Origin: DATBGO01 sp036558005
GTDB lineage: Bacteria; Actinomycetota; Actinomycetes; Streptosporangiales; Streptosporangiaceae
Length of the DNA stretch: 64,000 bases
Reading direction: 5' to 3'
NCBI GenBank assembly: GCA_036558005.1
Contig: DATBGO010000250.1
Span: 11,886-75,885, forward strand
Part shown: positions 16,678 through 25,300 of the stretch, one piece after another
How positions within the stretch are numbered: position 1 is the first letter of the stretch
Layout of the letters: each line of letters starts with the position of its first letter
The notes under the pieces: generated by a model
What the model saw: only the letters and a program-made list of their open reading frames with translations
Database searches by the model: none
What the model was told of the DNA's origin: nothing
Position numbers and translations under genes: made by a program

Positions 16678-17541
16678 ATGGCCTATAGCAATCTCCCCGC
16701 CACTGCCAGCGGCGTGTTCGCGCTCGGCGGCGCCGTGGCGGTCACCCGGCTCGGTTTCGGCGCGATGCAGATCACCGGCCCGGGCGTCTGGGGAGATCCC
16801 CCGGACCGGGCCGCCTCGGTCCGGGTGCTGCGGCGGGCGGCTGACCTCGGGGTGGATTTCATCGACACCGCCGACTCCTACGGGCCGTTCGTGAGCGAGG
16901 AGCTGATCCGGGAGGCGCTGCATCCCTACACCGGGATCACGATCGCGACCAAGGGCGGGTTCGTCCGGACCGGCCCGGGCCAGTGGCACGCGGTCGGCCG
17001 CCCCGCATACCTGCGCCAGTGCGTGGAGATGAGCCTGCGGCGGCTGGGCCTGGACACGATCGAGCTGTACCAGCTGCACCGGATCGACCCCGAGGTGCCG
17101 CTGGCCGACCAGGTGGGCGTGCTCGACGACATGCGGCGGGAAGGCAAGATCGCGCACATCGGGCTGTCGGAGGTGAGCGTGGCCGAGATCGGCGAGGCCA
17201 GGCTGACCGCCCCGGTCGTCTCGGTGCAGAACCGCTACAACCTGGTGACCCGGCAGGCAGAAGACGTCCTGGACTACTGCGGGCGGGAAGGGCTCGGGTT
17301 CATCCCGTGGTTCCCGATCGCGACCGGCCGCCTCGCGGGCCGGGACGGCCCGCTCTCGGTGCTGGCCAAGCAGTCCGGCGCGAGCCCGGCGCAGCTGGCG
17401 CTTGCCTGGCTGCTGCGCCGCTCGCCGGTCATGCTGCCGATCCCGGGCACGAACTCGCTGCCGCACCTGGAGGAGAACATCGGCGCGGCGGAGGTTGAGC
17501 TGACCGACGAGCAGTTCGCCGCGCTGTCGAAGACCGGCTGA
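16678..17541 (+). CDS. Aldo/keto reductase
   Basis: A 287-residue NADPH-dependent TIM-barrel oxidoreductase. The catalytic tetrad is visible: Asp63 and Tyr68 in FIDTADSYG, Lys92 in IATKGG and His near 126 in LYQLHRID. The C-terminal LPIPGTNSLPHLEENIGAA is the cofactor-binding end. ATG at 16678. A TetR-type operator-like site lies just upstream, so the gene is probably induced by a small molecule or aldehyde. It is similar in pattern to general stress/oxidoreductase AKRs, and the natural substrate cannot be inferred. Divergent from DUF3151; convergent with the nuclease gene. Confidence 0.9.
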   Translation: MAYSNLPATASGVFALGGAVAVTRLGFGAMQITGPGVWGDPPDRAASVRVLRRAADLGVDFIDTADSYGPFVSEELIREALHPYTGITIATKGGFVRTGPGQWHAVGRPAYLRQCVEMSLRRLGLDTIELYQLHRIDPEVPLADQVGVLDDMRREGKIAHIGLSEVSVAEIGEARLTAPVVSVQNRYNLVTRQAEDVLDYCGREGLGFIPWFPIATGRLAGRDGPLSVLAKQSGASPAQLALAWLLRRSPVMLPIPGTNSLPHLEENIGAAEVELTDEQFAALSKTG

Positions 17542-17605
17542 ACGGCCCGGGCTCAGCTGGCGGCCCGGCCCGGGCTGTACCGTGCCGGGCCGCCAGCCTG
17601 GCAGC

Positions 17606-20038
17606 TCAGGGCGTGACGTCGACCACCTGCGGATCGTGGTCACTGACCTGGTCGGCGTACTCGGAGTTCAGGTGCACCACCTGGTAGTCGAAACCGCGGA
17701 TGCCCTTGGTCAAAAGGATGTGGTCCAGCACCTCGTTGGTCCCGTCGAAATCGTAGGTGTACTGCTGGTTCGCGGGCAGCGTGGTGATCAGGTCGGTCAG
17801 CGTGCTGGTGCCGGTGCCGTCCGACGTCCCGGTCTTCAGCACCGACAGGGCCGGGCTGAACTGGTAGTCGTTCAGGTCGCCGACCACCACGACATCGGCG
17901 TTCTTGTCGATGGCCAGCAGCTGGTTGATGAAATCGTGCTCGGTCAGTGCCTGGCCGGCCCGCTGCACGGCTGAGGACTGCGCCGGGAACTGGAACCGCC
18001 CGTCGGCGTTCTGGTCGCCGAGCTTGGCGTCGAAGTGGTTGGCGATGACGAACACGTTGTTGCCGTTGAAGGTGAACTCGCCCACCAGCGGCTTGCGGCT
18101 GGCGGTCCACACCGGGTTGGCAGGGTCGATGCGGCCCGGCGACAGGGTCAGGGCCGGCTCGCCGTGCTGCCGCACCACCTGGGTGCCGGTGGTGGACCGG
18201 TTGACGCCCGAGCCGCCCGCGTCGACGAACGACACCACCGCCGGGTTGAACAGGAAGACCACCCGGATGTTGCCGCCGGGCTGCCCGCCGTCCTGGTCGT
18301 TCACCGGGTCGATCTCGCGCGAGGCGTAGCTCGGGCCGCCGGCCGCGGTGATGGCGGCGGTGAGCTTGCTGATCGTCTGGTCGGCGGCGACCACGCCGTC
18401 GTCGGTCGCGCCGTCGTTGTCCTGTACTTCTTCCAGGGCGACGATGTCCGGGCCGGCGAGGTTGGTCACGATCCCGTCAGCCAGCGCCTGGAACTTGCTG
18501 GCCGGGTCGGACGGAGCGAGGTTCTCCACGTTGTAGGTCGCGATTGACAGCTGCTTCTTGCCCGGCCCGGTGGCGATGGTGCGCGGCAGGTTGTTGCGCT
18601 GGACCTGGCCGAGCGTGGTCGCGGCGATGAAGTAGCCGCCGAACTGGGAGTAATCCAGCGGGCCGATGGTCGGACCGGTGAACACGTCGCCGACGTTGAC
18701 CTCGGGGTTGCTGCCGTCAGCGGCGACGACCTCCAGGCGGCCTGACGGGGTGGCGTTCTCTGCTTCCAGCAGGGTGCCGCCGCGGAAGCTGGCGTCCTGG
18801 TCCGGCTTGGTGGTGATGTACTGCTCGGCGAAGGAGTCGGACGGGCCGACGACCCGCGCGTTGTCCACCTCGACCCGCATGCCCTCGATCGACTCGTAGA
18901 AGTCCAGGGCCGAGCGGGAGGGGGTGATGGGGGTCGACTCGATGTTCGTGCCGCCGAGGTCGGGGGCGTAGCTGCCGGGCACCGCGGCGGGGTCCAGCAC
19001 GATCGGCGCGGGCAGCGGGTTGCCGCTGGACAGCACGCTCACGTCGGTCTGATCGAGTTCGGTGACCGACAGGTTGGACGTGGCCGCGACGGTGTCGCCG
19101 CTGGACAGCGGGTAGAAGTCCTGGACCTTGCCGGATACCAGCACCGAGTCGCCCGCCTGCACCGACGGCGCGCTGCCGGTGAAGACGAACAGGCCCTCAC
19201 TGGTGGCCGGGTCGTTGTCGGGGTTCGGGTCCTGGATCCAGTACCCCTTGCTAGAGCCGGCGGCGCGCACCCCGGTGACGATGCCAGGCACGTTGGTGAC
19301 CGTCTTGCCGTTCTGCGGCGACAGCCAGCTGTCACCCTGGATGTCGTGGATGCGTAGCGGCCCGGGGGTGCCGCCCCCGCCGCCCGAGCCGCCGTTGGCC
19401 GCGCCTGGTGTCGGCGCGCCGGTGACGAAGTCGGTCCCGTTCTGGTCCGTGTCCGCCGCGCTGGTGCGCTGGTCGGAGGTGGTGTTGCTGGGCGCGGGCG
19501 CGTCCGCGCTGCCCTCGTTGATCACCGCGGTGCCGTAGCCGATGAGGTCGACGATGTCGGTGTCAGCGGCGCAGTCGGCGGCTGTCTTGCAGGTCAGCGC
19601 GGTCGTGTTGTCGACCAGGGCCACGGTGCCCGCGGTCGCGGACATGTTGATCGAGCCGCTGGCCTGGGTGGGCGGCAGGTCCGCCGTCCCGCCCGCGCCG
19701 GCCGCCTCGCCGATGAGGTACAGGCCGCCGCTGTCAGCGACCGACCCGGTCAGCGCGGTCACCTGCCAGGTGGTGGTCGCGCCGGGGTTTGCCGAGATGT
19801 ACTGCACCGACCAGCCGTCGACGCTCGCGGCGCTGCCCGCCCGGTTGGCGAGTTCGATGAAGTCATTCTTGAGCGTGGCACCGCTGTTGCCGCCACCACC
19901 GTAAATCTCGTTGATCACGACGCCCGTGGATACGGCGGACGCCGGCGAGGTAATGGCGGTCGCGCCACCCATCGCGGCCAGCGCGGCGGCCGTGGCCGCG
20001 GCGGTCGCCATGGTGGCGCGGGTTCGGGGCTTGCGCAC
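17606..20038 (-). CDS. Secreted ExeM/NucH-type endonuclease with lamin-tail domain
   Basis: An 810-residue exported nuclease. GTG 20038 has GGAGGA 6 nt upstream, giving a twin-Arg-poor but clear signal peptide (VRKPRTRAT, hydrophobic Ala-rich core, cleavage near SPASAVS). Residues about 45-180 form a lamin-tail-like domain (VINEIYGGGGNSGA, DFIELANR). Then comes an OB-fold-like region typical of ExeM proteins. From about 510 on lies an endonuclease/exonuclease/phosphatase domain: LSIATYNVENLAP, PDIVALEEVQDNDGA, NHFDAKLGDQNADG, VVVGDLNDYQFSPAL and a final VSDHDPQVVDV, which carry the catalytic Asn, Glu, Asp and His. It likely degrades extracellular DNA for nutrients. Confidence 0.92.
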   Translation of the reverse strand: MRKPRTRATMATAAATAAALAAMGGATAITSPASAVSTGVVINEIYGGGGNSGATLKNDFIELANRAGSAASVDGWSVQYISANPGATTTWQVTALTGSVADSGGLYLIGEAAGAGGTADLPPTQASGSINMSATAGTVALVDNTTALTCKTAADCAADTDIVDLIGYGTAVINEGSADAPAPSNTTSDQRTSAADTDQNGTDFVTGAPTPGAANGGSGGGGGTPGPLRIHDIQGDSWLSPQNGKTVTNVPGIVTGVRAAGSSKGYWIQDPNPDNDPATSEGLFVFTGSAPSVQAGDSVLVSGKVQDFYPLSSGDTVAATSNLSVTELDQTDVSVLSSGNPLPAPIVLDPAAVPGSYAPDLGGTNIESTPITPSRSALDFYESIEGMRVEVDNARVVGPSDSFAEQYITTKPDQDASFRGGTLLEAENATPSGRLEVVAADGSNPEVNVGDVFTGPTIGPLDYSQFGGYFIAATTLGQVQRNNLPRTIATGPGKKQLSIATYNVENLAPSDPASKFQALADGIVTNLAGPDIVALEEVQDNDGATDDGVVAADQTISKLTAAITAAGGPSYASREIDPVNDQDGGQPGGNIRVVFLFNPAVVSFVDAGGSGVNRSTTGTQVVRQHGEPALTLSPGRIDPANPVWTASRKPLVGEFTFNGNNVFVIANHFDAKLGDQNADGRFQFPAQSSAVQRAGQALTEHDFINQLLAIDKNADVVVVGDLNDYQFSPALSVLKTGTSDGTGTSTLTDLITTLPANQQYTYDFDGTNEVLDHILLTKGIRGFDYQVVHLNSEYADQVSDHDPQVVDVTP

Positions 20039-20112
20039 AGTCGTTCCTCCGATGCTGAGGGCAGGCACACGGCAAAGTACGAGAAAAGTATCGGCCAGGT
20101 GAATGGCAAATA

Positions 20113-20154
20113 GGTAAACACGCCGCTGCCGGTTTCGGCCGCGCCGTGTTTACC
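20113..20154. promoter_or_regulatory. 10-bp inverted repeat upstream of the nuclease gene
   Basis: GGTAAACACG (20113-20122) and its exact complement CGTGTTTACC (20145-20154) enclose a 22-nt loop that itself can form GCCG-GTTT-CGGC. It lies about 75-115 bp upstream of the nuclease start and 60-100 bp past the fbaA stop. It could be an operator for the nuclease, or a second terminator after fbaA. Confidence 0.45.
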
Positions 20155-20167
20155 GTGATCCGCGTGC

Positions 20168-20186
20168 CCGGGCCCGCCGGGCCCGG
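20168..20186 (-). terminator. fbaA terminator hairpin
   Basis: An 8-bp perfect stem CCGGGCCC (20168-20175) and GGGCCCGG (20179-20186) with a 3-nt loop, 27 nt after the fbaA stop codon. No U-tract. Confidence 0.5.
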
Positions 20187-20213
20187 CTGGAACGAAGTAC
20201 GAGGTCAGGGAGG

Positions 20214-21236
20214 TCAGCCGAGCTGCTTGCCCGCTGACATCAGGTCCTCGCACGCCTGCACGACCCGGTCGGTCATCGCCTGCTCGGCCGCCTTGCCCCA
20301 GGACCGCGGGTCGTAGGCCTTCTTGCTGCCCACGTCGCCGTCGACCTTGAGCACCCCGTCATAGTTGCTGAACATGTGGCCGGCGACCGGCCGGGTGAAC
20401 GCGTACTGGGTGTCGGTGTCCACGTTCATCTTGACCGCGCCGTAGGAGATCGCCTCCCTGATGTCGGCGAGGTCTGATCCCGAGCCGCCATGGAAGACCA
20501 GGTAGAACGGCTTGTCCTTGCCGTACTTCGCGCCGACGACGTCCTGGATCTCCTTCAGCACGCCAGGGCGCAGCTTGACGTGCCCGGGCTTGTAGACACC
20601 GTGCACGTTGCCGAAGGTGGCGGCGAGGATGTACCGGCCGCGCTCGCCAAGGCCGACCGCCTCCGCGGTGGCCAGCGCGTCATCCGGCGTGCTGTACAGC
20701 TTCTCGTTGATCTCGCCGACGACGCCGTCCTCCTCGCCGCCGACCACGCCGATCTCCATCTCCATCACGATCCTGGCGCGCGCGCACTGCTCCAGCAGCT
20801 CGGCGGCGATCTGCAGGTTCTCGGGGAGCGGGACCGCCGATCCATCCCACATGTGCGACTGGAACAGCGGCTCCTGGCCGCGGGCCACCCGCTCGGCGGA
20901 GATCTGCAGCAGCGGGCGCATGTACCCGTCCAGCTTGTCTTTCGGGCAGTGGTCGGTGTGCAGCGCGACGTGGACCGGGTAGTGGCCGGCGACCACGGAG
21001 GCGAACTCGGCCAGCGCGGCCGCGCCGGCGACCATGTTCTTCACGCCCGCGCCCGACAGGTACTCCGCGCCGCCGGTGGAGACTTGCACGATCCCGTCGC
21101 TGCCGGCCTCGGCGAAGCCGCGCAGCGCGGCATTGAGGGTCTGGCTGGAGGTCACGTTGATCGCCGGGTAGGCGAAGCCGTGCTCCTTCGCGCGGTCGAG
21201 CATCTGCGCGTAGACCTCTGGAGTCGCTATAGGCAA
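20214..21236 (-). CDS. fbaA: Class II fructose-bisphosphate aldolase
   Basis: A 340-residue zinc-dependent aldolase of glycolysis and gluconeogenesis, splitting fructose 1,6-bisphosphate. Seen: PIATPEVYAQMLDRAKEHGFAYPAINV start (long-form class II), HVALHTDHCPKDKLDG with the zinc His and catalytic Asp, EMEIGVVGGEEDGV, GNVHGVYKPGHVKLRP and VFHGGSGSD for zinc and phosphate binding. The start is TTG at 21236, supported by GGAGG 8 nt upstream and the family N-terminus. It stands alone with its own terminator. Length matches the family. Confidence 0.95.
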   Translation of the reverse strand: MPIATPEVYAQMLDRAKEHGFAYPAINVTSSQTLNAALRGFAEAGSDGIVQVSTGGAEYLSGAGVKNMVAGAAALAEFASVVAGHYPVHVALHTDHCPKDKLDGYMRPLLQISAERVARGQEPLFQSHMWDGSAVPLPENLQIAAELLEQCARARIVMEMEIGVVGGEEDGVVGEINEKLYSTPDDALATAEAVGLGERGRYILAATFGNVHGVYKPGHVKLRPGVLKEIQDVVGAKYGKDKPFYLVFHGGSGSDLADIREAISYGAVKMNVDTDTQYAFTRPVAGHMFSNYDGVLKVDGDVGSKKAYDPRSWGKAAEQAMTDRVVQACEDLMSAGKQLG

Positions 21237-21360
21237 GGCAGCCGCCTCCTTCGTCTGATGGCTCTCCCAGTATCCCGAAGGCAGCCGGCGGCCGTAACCC
21301 GCCGGGCCGACCTTGGCCGTGATAACAGAAAGTAACTGGTCGCGGGGCTAGTCTCACCTC

Positions 21361-21486
21361 ATGGGACGCCATGACGCTGATCCCAGGGACCGGCTGCGAT
21401 ACCTGCTGCCCGTGGTGATCGGGCTGGTCGTGATCGTGCTGCTGCTGGTGGGAGTCACCGCACTGCTTTTCCTTGGCGGCCGCTAG
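21361..21486 (+). CDS. Possible 41-residue single-span membrane protein
   Basis: Positions 21361-21486 encode MGRHDADPRDRLRYLLP followed by about 21 hydrophobic residues rich in Val and Leu and ending LFLGGR. The charged N-terminus and single span give a plausible small inner-membrane protein. Its TAG stop overlaps the pyrE stop inside one CTAG, the same tight convergent packing seen at other gene pairs here. A TAGTCT hexamer lies 9 nt before the ATG and no strong ribosome binding site is seen. Reality depends on conservation, which I cannot test. Confidence 0.4.
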   Translation: MGRHDADPRDRLRYLLPVVIGLVVIVLLLVGVTALLFLGGR

Positions 21487-22037
21487 CCCGGTCGGGCCTG
21501 TCGGCCCAAGCCCAGGTCAGACAGCTCGAAGGCGGGCCGGTACGGAAGACCGCGGGCAGCGATCCGGTCGCGCGCGCCGCGGTCGACGACCACCGCGACG
21601 CCGGCCACCTCAGCGCCCGCCGCCAGCAGTGCGTCCACCGCCGTCAGCACCGAGGCGCCGGTCGTGGAGGTGTCCTCGACCGCCAGGACACGACGTCCGG
21701 TCACATCGGGTCCCTCGATCCGCCGCTGCAGGCCGTGCGCCTTGCCTTCCTTGCGGACCACGAACGCGTCCAGCGGCCGGCCCCGGGCAGCCGCGGCGTG
21801 CAGCATGGCGGTCGCCACCGGGTCAGCGCCGAGCGTGAGCCCGCCGACGGCGTCGTAGGAAAGGTCCGCTGTCGCGTCGAGCATCACCCGCCCGGCCAGC
21901 GGCGCGCCGGCCCCGTGCAGCAGCACCCGGCGCATGTCGATGTACCAGTCCGCGCGCTGGCCCGAGCTGAGCACGACCTCGCCGTGCACGACCGCGGTAG
22001 CGGTGATCATGGCCAGCAGGTCGTCGCGGTCGGACAC
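21483..22037 (-). CDS. pyrE: Orotate phosphoribosyltransferase
   Basis: A 184-residue cytosolic enzyme that joins PRPP to orotate to form OMP in pyrimidine synthesis. GTG 22037 gives VSDRDDLLAMITATAVVHGEVVLSSG, the usual OPRTase beginning; the open frame upstream has no family similarity. Other marks: GLTLGADPVATAML, FVVRKEGKAHG and the PRPP-binding loop VLAVEDTSTTGASVL. Length is typical of actinobacterial PyrE. The upstream 320 bp separate it from the divergent NYN-domain gene. Confidence 0.92.
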   Translation of the reverse strand: MSDRDDLLAMITATAVVHGEVVLSSGQRADWYIDMRRVLLHGAGAPLAGRVMLDATADLSYDAVGGLTLGADPVATAMLHAAAARGRPLDAFVVRKEGKAHGLQRRIEGPDVTGRRVLAVEDTSTTGASVLTAVDALLAAGAEVAGVAVVVDRGARDRIAARGLPYRPAFELSDLGLGRQARPG

Positions 22038-22359
22038 GGAACGTGAGCCTATCTCACCGGCTATGTCCTGACGGGCGGGCACAGGCGCCGCCGCGGCCCG
22101 GCCCGGCCCGGCCCGGTCAATGTCCCCCGGCCGGGCGGAGCCAATCTGGTACGTTCCTGGGTGAAGCGCACCGAAAGGCACGGGCCTTGCTGCCCGGCTC
22201 ACTGAGCAACGCGCGATGACCCGACCAGGAGAATTCCGCGCGACCGCCCGGACCGGTATCACATGCCGGGTGTAGTGCACGGATTCACGATCCGCTCGAT
22301 ATGTCACGACGATGGCCGGGCGCTGGTAACGTCTCGCGTCGAGGAAGGGGCGGTGTCGC
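22038..22359. other. Divergent intergenic region between pyrE and the NYN gene
   Basis: About 320 bp with no supported gene. It contains a GGCCC tandem repeat and must hold promoters for both flanking genes. No promoter pair stands out. A G-rich segment just before 22360 is the likely ribosome binding site of the NYN gene. Confidence 0.5.
22095..22116. repeat. GGCCC tandem repeat (4.4 copies)
   Basis: Four exact GGCCC units (22095-22114) plus a partial fifth, about 60 bp upstream of the pyrE start on its minus strand. Such a pentamer run can vary in length by slippage; no function is evident. Confidence 0.6.
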
Positions 22360-25300
22360 ATGGATCGCTGCGCGCTGTTCGTGGACGCGAGTTATGTCCT
22401 GGCTGATGGCGCTATGGCCGTCCACGGCACCCGCCGCCGCGATTCGGTTTCCTGGGACTATCCGGGTCTGCTCAAGCTACTGGCCGGAATTTCGCGGGAC
22501 CGCACCGGCCTGCCTTTGCTTCGGTGTTACTGGTATGAGGCTACCGTCGAGGGCCGCCGGACAGCCGAGCACGACACGCTGGCTGAGCTGCCCGGGCTGA
22601 AATTGCGCCTGGGCCGGATGCGGCCCGGGCACCGCGAAGGCGTCGAAGCCGAGATTCACCGTGACCTGACCACGCTGGCCAGGAACAATGCGGTGGCCGA
22701 CGCCATCATCGTCAGTGCCGAAGAGGATCTCGCGCAGGTCATCGCCGAGGTGCAGGATCTTGGCATCAGGGTCATCCTGCTGCACATCACGGCCGACGGA
22801 ACCTGGTCCGTGTCGCAGGCGCTCCACCAGGAATGCGACGACATCGTGGAGATTTCCGCCGCGCACCTGCGGCCTTATGTGGATCTCATCGCCGGGGCTG
22901 AGCCGGCCGGGTTCGACGATCAGTATCTGAATGGTGGCTATGGGACCCGGGCGCTGCCTGGCGGGCTCGGCCAGATCCAGGCCGCACCGCCAGCGGGCAG
23001 CATGCTGCCCGGGTCGGCGAATGGCGCTGCCCGCGCCGAGGCGAACGGCTCGAACGGGCAGGCTGGCGGGATGCCGCAGGCGCTGCCGGGACGGCCGGGC
23101 GTGCTGCAGGGTTCAGTGCAGGATCCGGCGCCAGTCGGGCGGCCGGCCATCCAGTCCGGGGAAGAAGGCCGGTCCCAGTCCGGCCTGCCCAGCCTGTCCG
23201 GCCCGCAAGCTCCCGGTCAGCAGGCACCGGGTCAGCAGGCACCGGGTCAGCAGGCACCGGGTTTGCAAGCACCGGGTTTGCAAGCACCGGATTCAGCAGC
23301 GGTGGGTTCAGGTACCCCTGGTGCGGCAGAGACAGCCCGCTCGGACTCGGGTCAGCAGCTAGCCGGGCAGCAGGTGCCCGGCCGCGCGGGTGCGCCGGAC
23401 CAGAACGGCCGGGCTGGCCAGGACGGGTTCGGCGGCCAGGCAGATCTGAGCCGGTCCGGGCTGGACCGGCGACGGGCCGCCGGTGATCCAGTCGGCCAGG
23501 TCGATCAGGCGGGTCACTCCCAGCCGGGATTGCCCCGGCAACCCGGTGCGCACAGTCAGTCAGGGACGTCCGCGCAGCCAGGTGCGCACAGCCAGCCGGG
23601 CGCGCAGGCTCAGCCGGGGACACCAGGACAGTCGGCTGCACCAGCACAGGCAGTGACATCCAGTCAGCCCTGGCCGCCGGGCCAGCCGGGCACATCGCCG
23701 TACGGTCAGCCCTGGGCACCAGGGTCGCCCGGCCCGCAGAGCCTGCCCGGCCCGCAGAGCCTGCCGGGGGGACAGGGCTTGTCCGGGGCACAGAGCCAGC
23801 AAGGGGCACAGGGCCGGCAAGGGGCACAGGGCATGCCTGGGGCACAGGACCAGCCCGGGACTCTGGGACAGCTGGGCCTGCAGACCTTGCCTGGCGCCCA
23901 GGGCCTGCCGGGGGCGCACGGCCAGCCCGGGGCACAGAGCCAGCCCTGGCCGCCGGGCCAGCCCGGGCCACAGAGCCATTCCGGGCTGCAGAGCCAGCCC
24001 GGGCCACCGGGCTCACCGGCGCCGCGGGGCTTGCCTGGGATACAGAGCCAGCCCGGGGCGCAGAACCTGCCGGGGGCGCAGGCCCAGCCCGGGCCTCAGG
24101 GGCAGCCCGGAGCGCAGAGCTTGCCCGGAGCGCAGAGCCAGCCCGGGGTGCAGAGCTTGCCGGGGGCGCAGGGCCCCCGCCCCAGGGCACAAGGCCAGCC
24201 AGCGGCACAAGGGCAGCTTGGAGCACAGGGTCAGCTTGGAGCAGACCAGATTGGGGCGCAGGGCCAGTCTGGGGCAGAGGGCCAGCTAGGGACACAGGGC
24301 CAGCCCGTGGCGCAGAGTGAGCCGGGGATATTGGGGCCGCCCGGGGCACCAGGCCTGTTCGGGCCGCAGGATCAGCCGGGGACGCCGGGCCAGCCCGCTC
24401 GACCAGGCCAGCCGGCCCAACTGGGCCAGCTGCAAATCGTGCGCCAGCCGGACGCAGCCGGCCAGCAGCCGGGAGCGCACAGCCGGCCCGGTTCGCCGTA
24501 TGGCCAGCAGGCACCATACGGCCAGCAGGGTGCCCGTGCCCCGCTCGCCGGGCCGGGCCAGCCCGCGCTGAACCAGCAAGCGCCGGGCCTGCAAGGCATG
24601 AGCCAGCCAGGCGTGAGCCTGTCAGGGCAGGGCCAGCCAGCTACCGGCCAGTCCGGGTCAGCTGAGTTCAGGTCCGGCCAGCTTGAACCGGGTCAGCCCG
24701 GACTGCCAGAGCAGTCCGGGCAAGGCCGGCCAGCCAGCCAGCGCGGGCCATACGGCGGCGCTAACCCCTATGACCAGCCTCCAGGGCAGCAGCGGCCCGG
24801 ACTGCCGGTACGGCACGCGCAGAGCAGGCCAGGTTCCGCGGGCCGGTCCGGATCCCAGCGCCGGTCAAGAGTTCAGGACCAGCCAGGCGCGCAGGACCCG
24901 CTGGCGGCACCGAGCCAGTTTGCCCCGCAGAACGGGCTGGGCCCGCAGAACGGGATGACTTCGCACAATGGGCTGGCGCCACCGAACGGGCTGGCGCCAT
25001 CGGACGGGCTGGCGGCACCGAACGGCCCGGTGCCACCCACCGGGCGGGCGCCGCAGAACGGGATGATCCCGCAGAACGGGCTGGCGCCGCGGAGTGGCCC
25101 GGCGCCGCAGGCCGGGCGGCAGTATCCGGGCGGTACGCCGCAGCAGTACCTGACGCCCCCGGCCGGCCCGCCAGCCCTGGCCGGCCCGCCGGCTCCGGCC
25201 GGCCCGCCAGGCCCGTTCGGCCAGCAGCAGTTCGGCCAGCAGCAATTCGCCGGCAACGGCGGCTATCCGCCGCCGGGCCAGCCTTACCCGGGACAGCCAG

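Noticed and set aside
20039..20112. Possible PHO box upstream of the secreted nuclease
   Set aside because: GTTTACC and ATTCACC halves occur on the minus strand, but they are 15 nt apart rather than the 11-nt direct-repeat spacing of PhoP sites.
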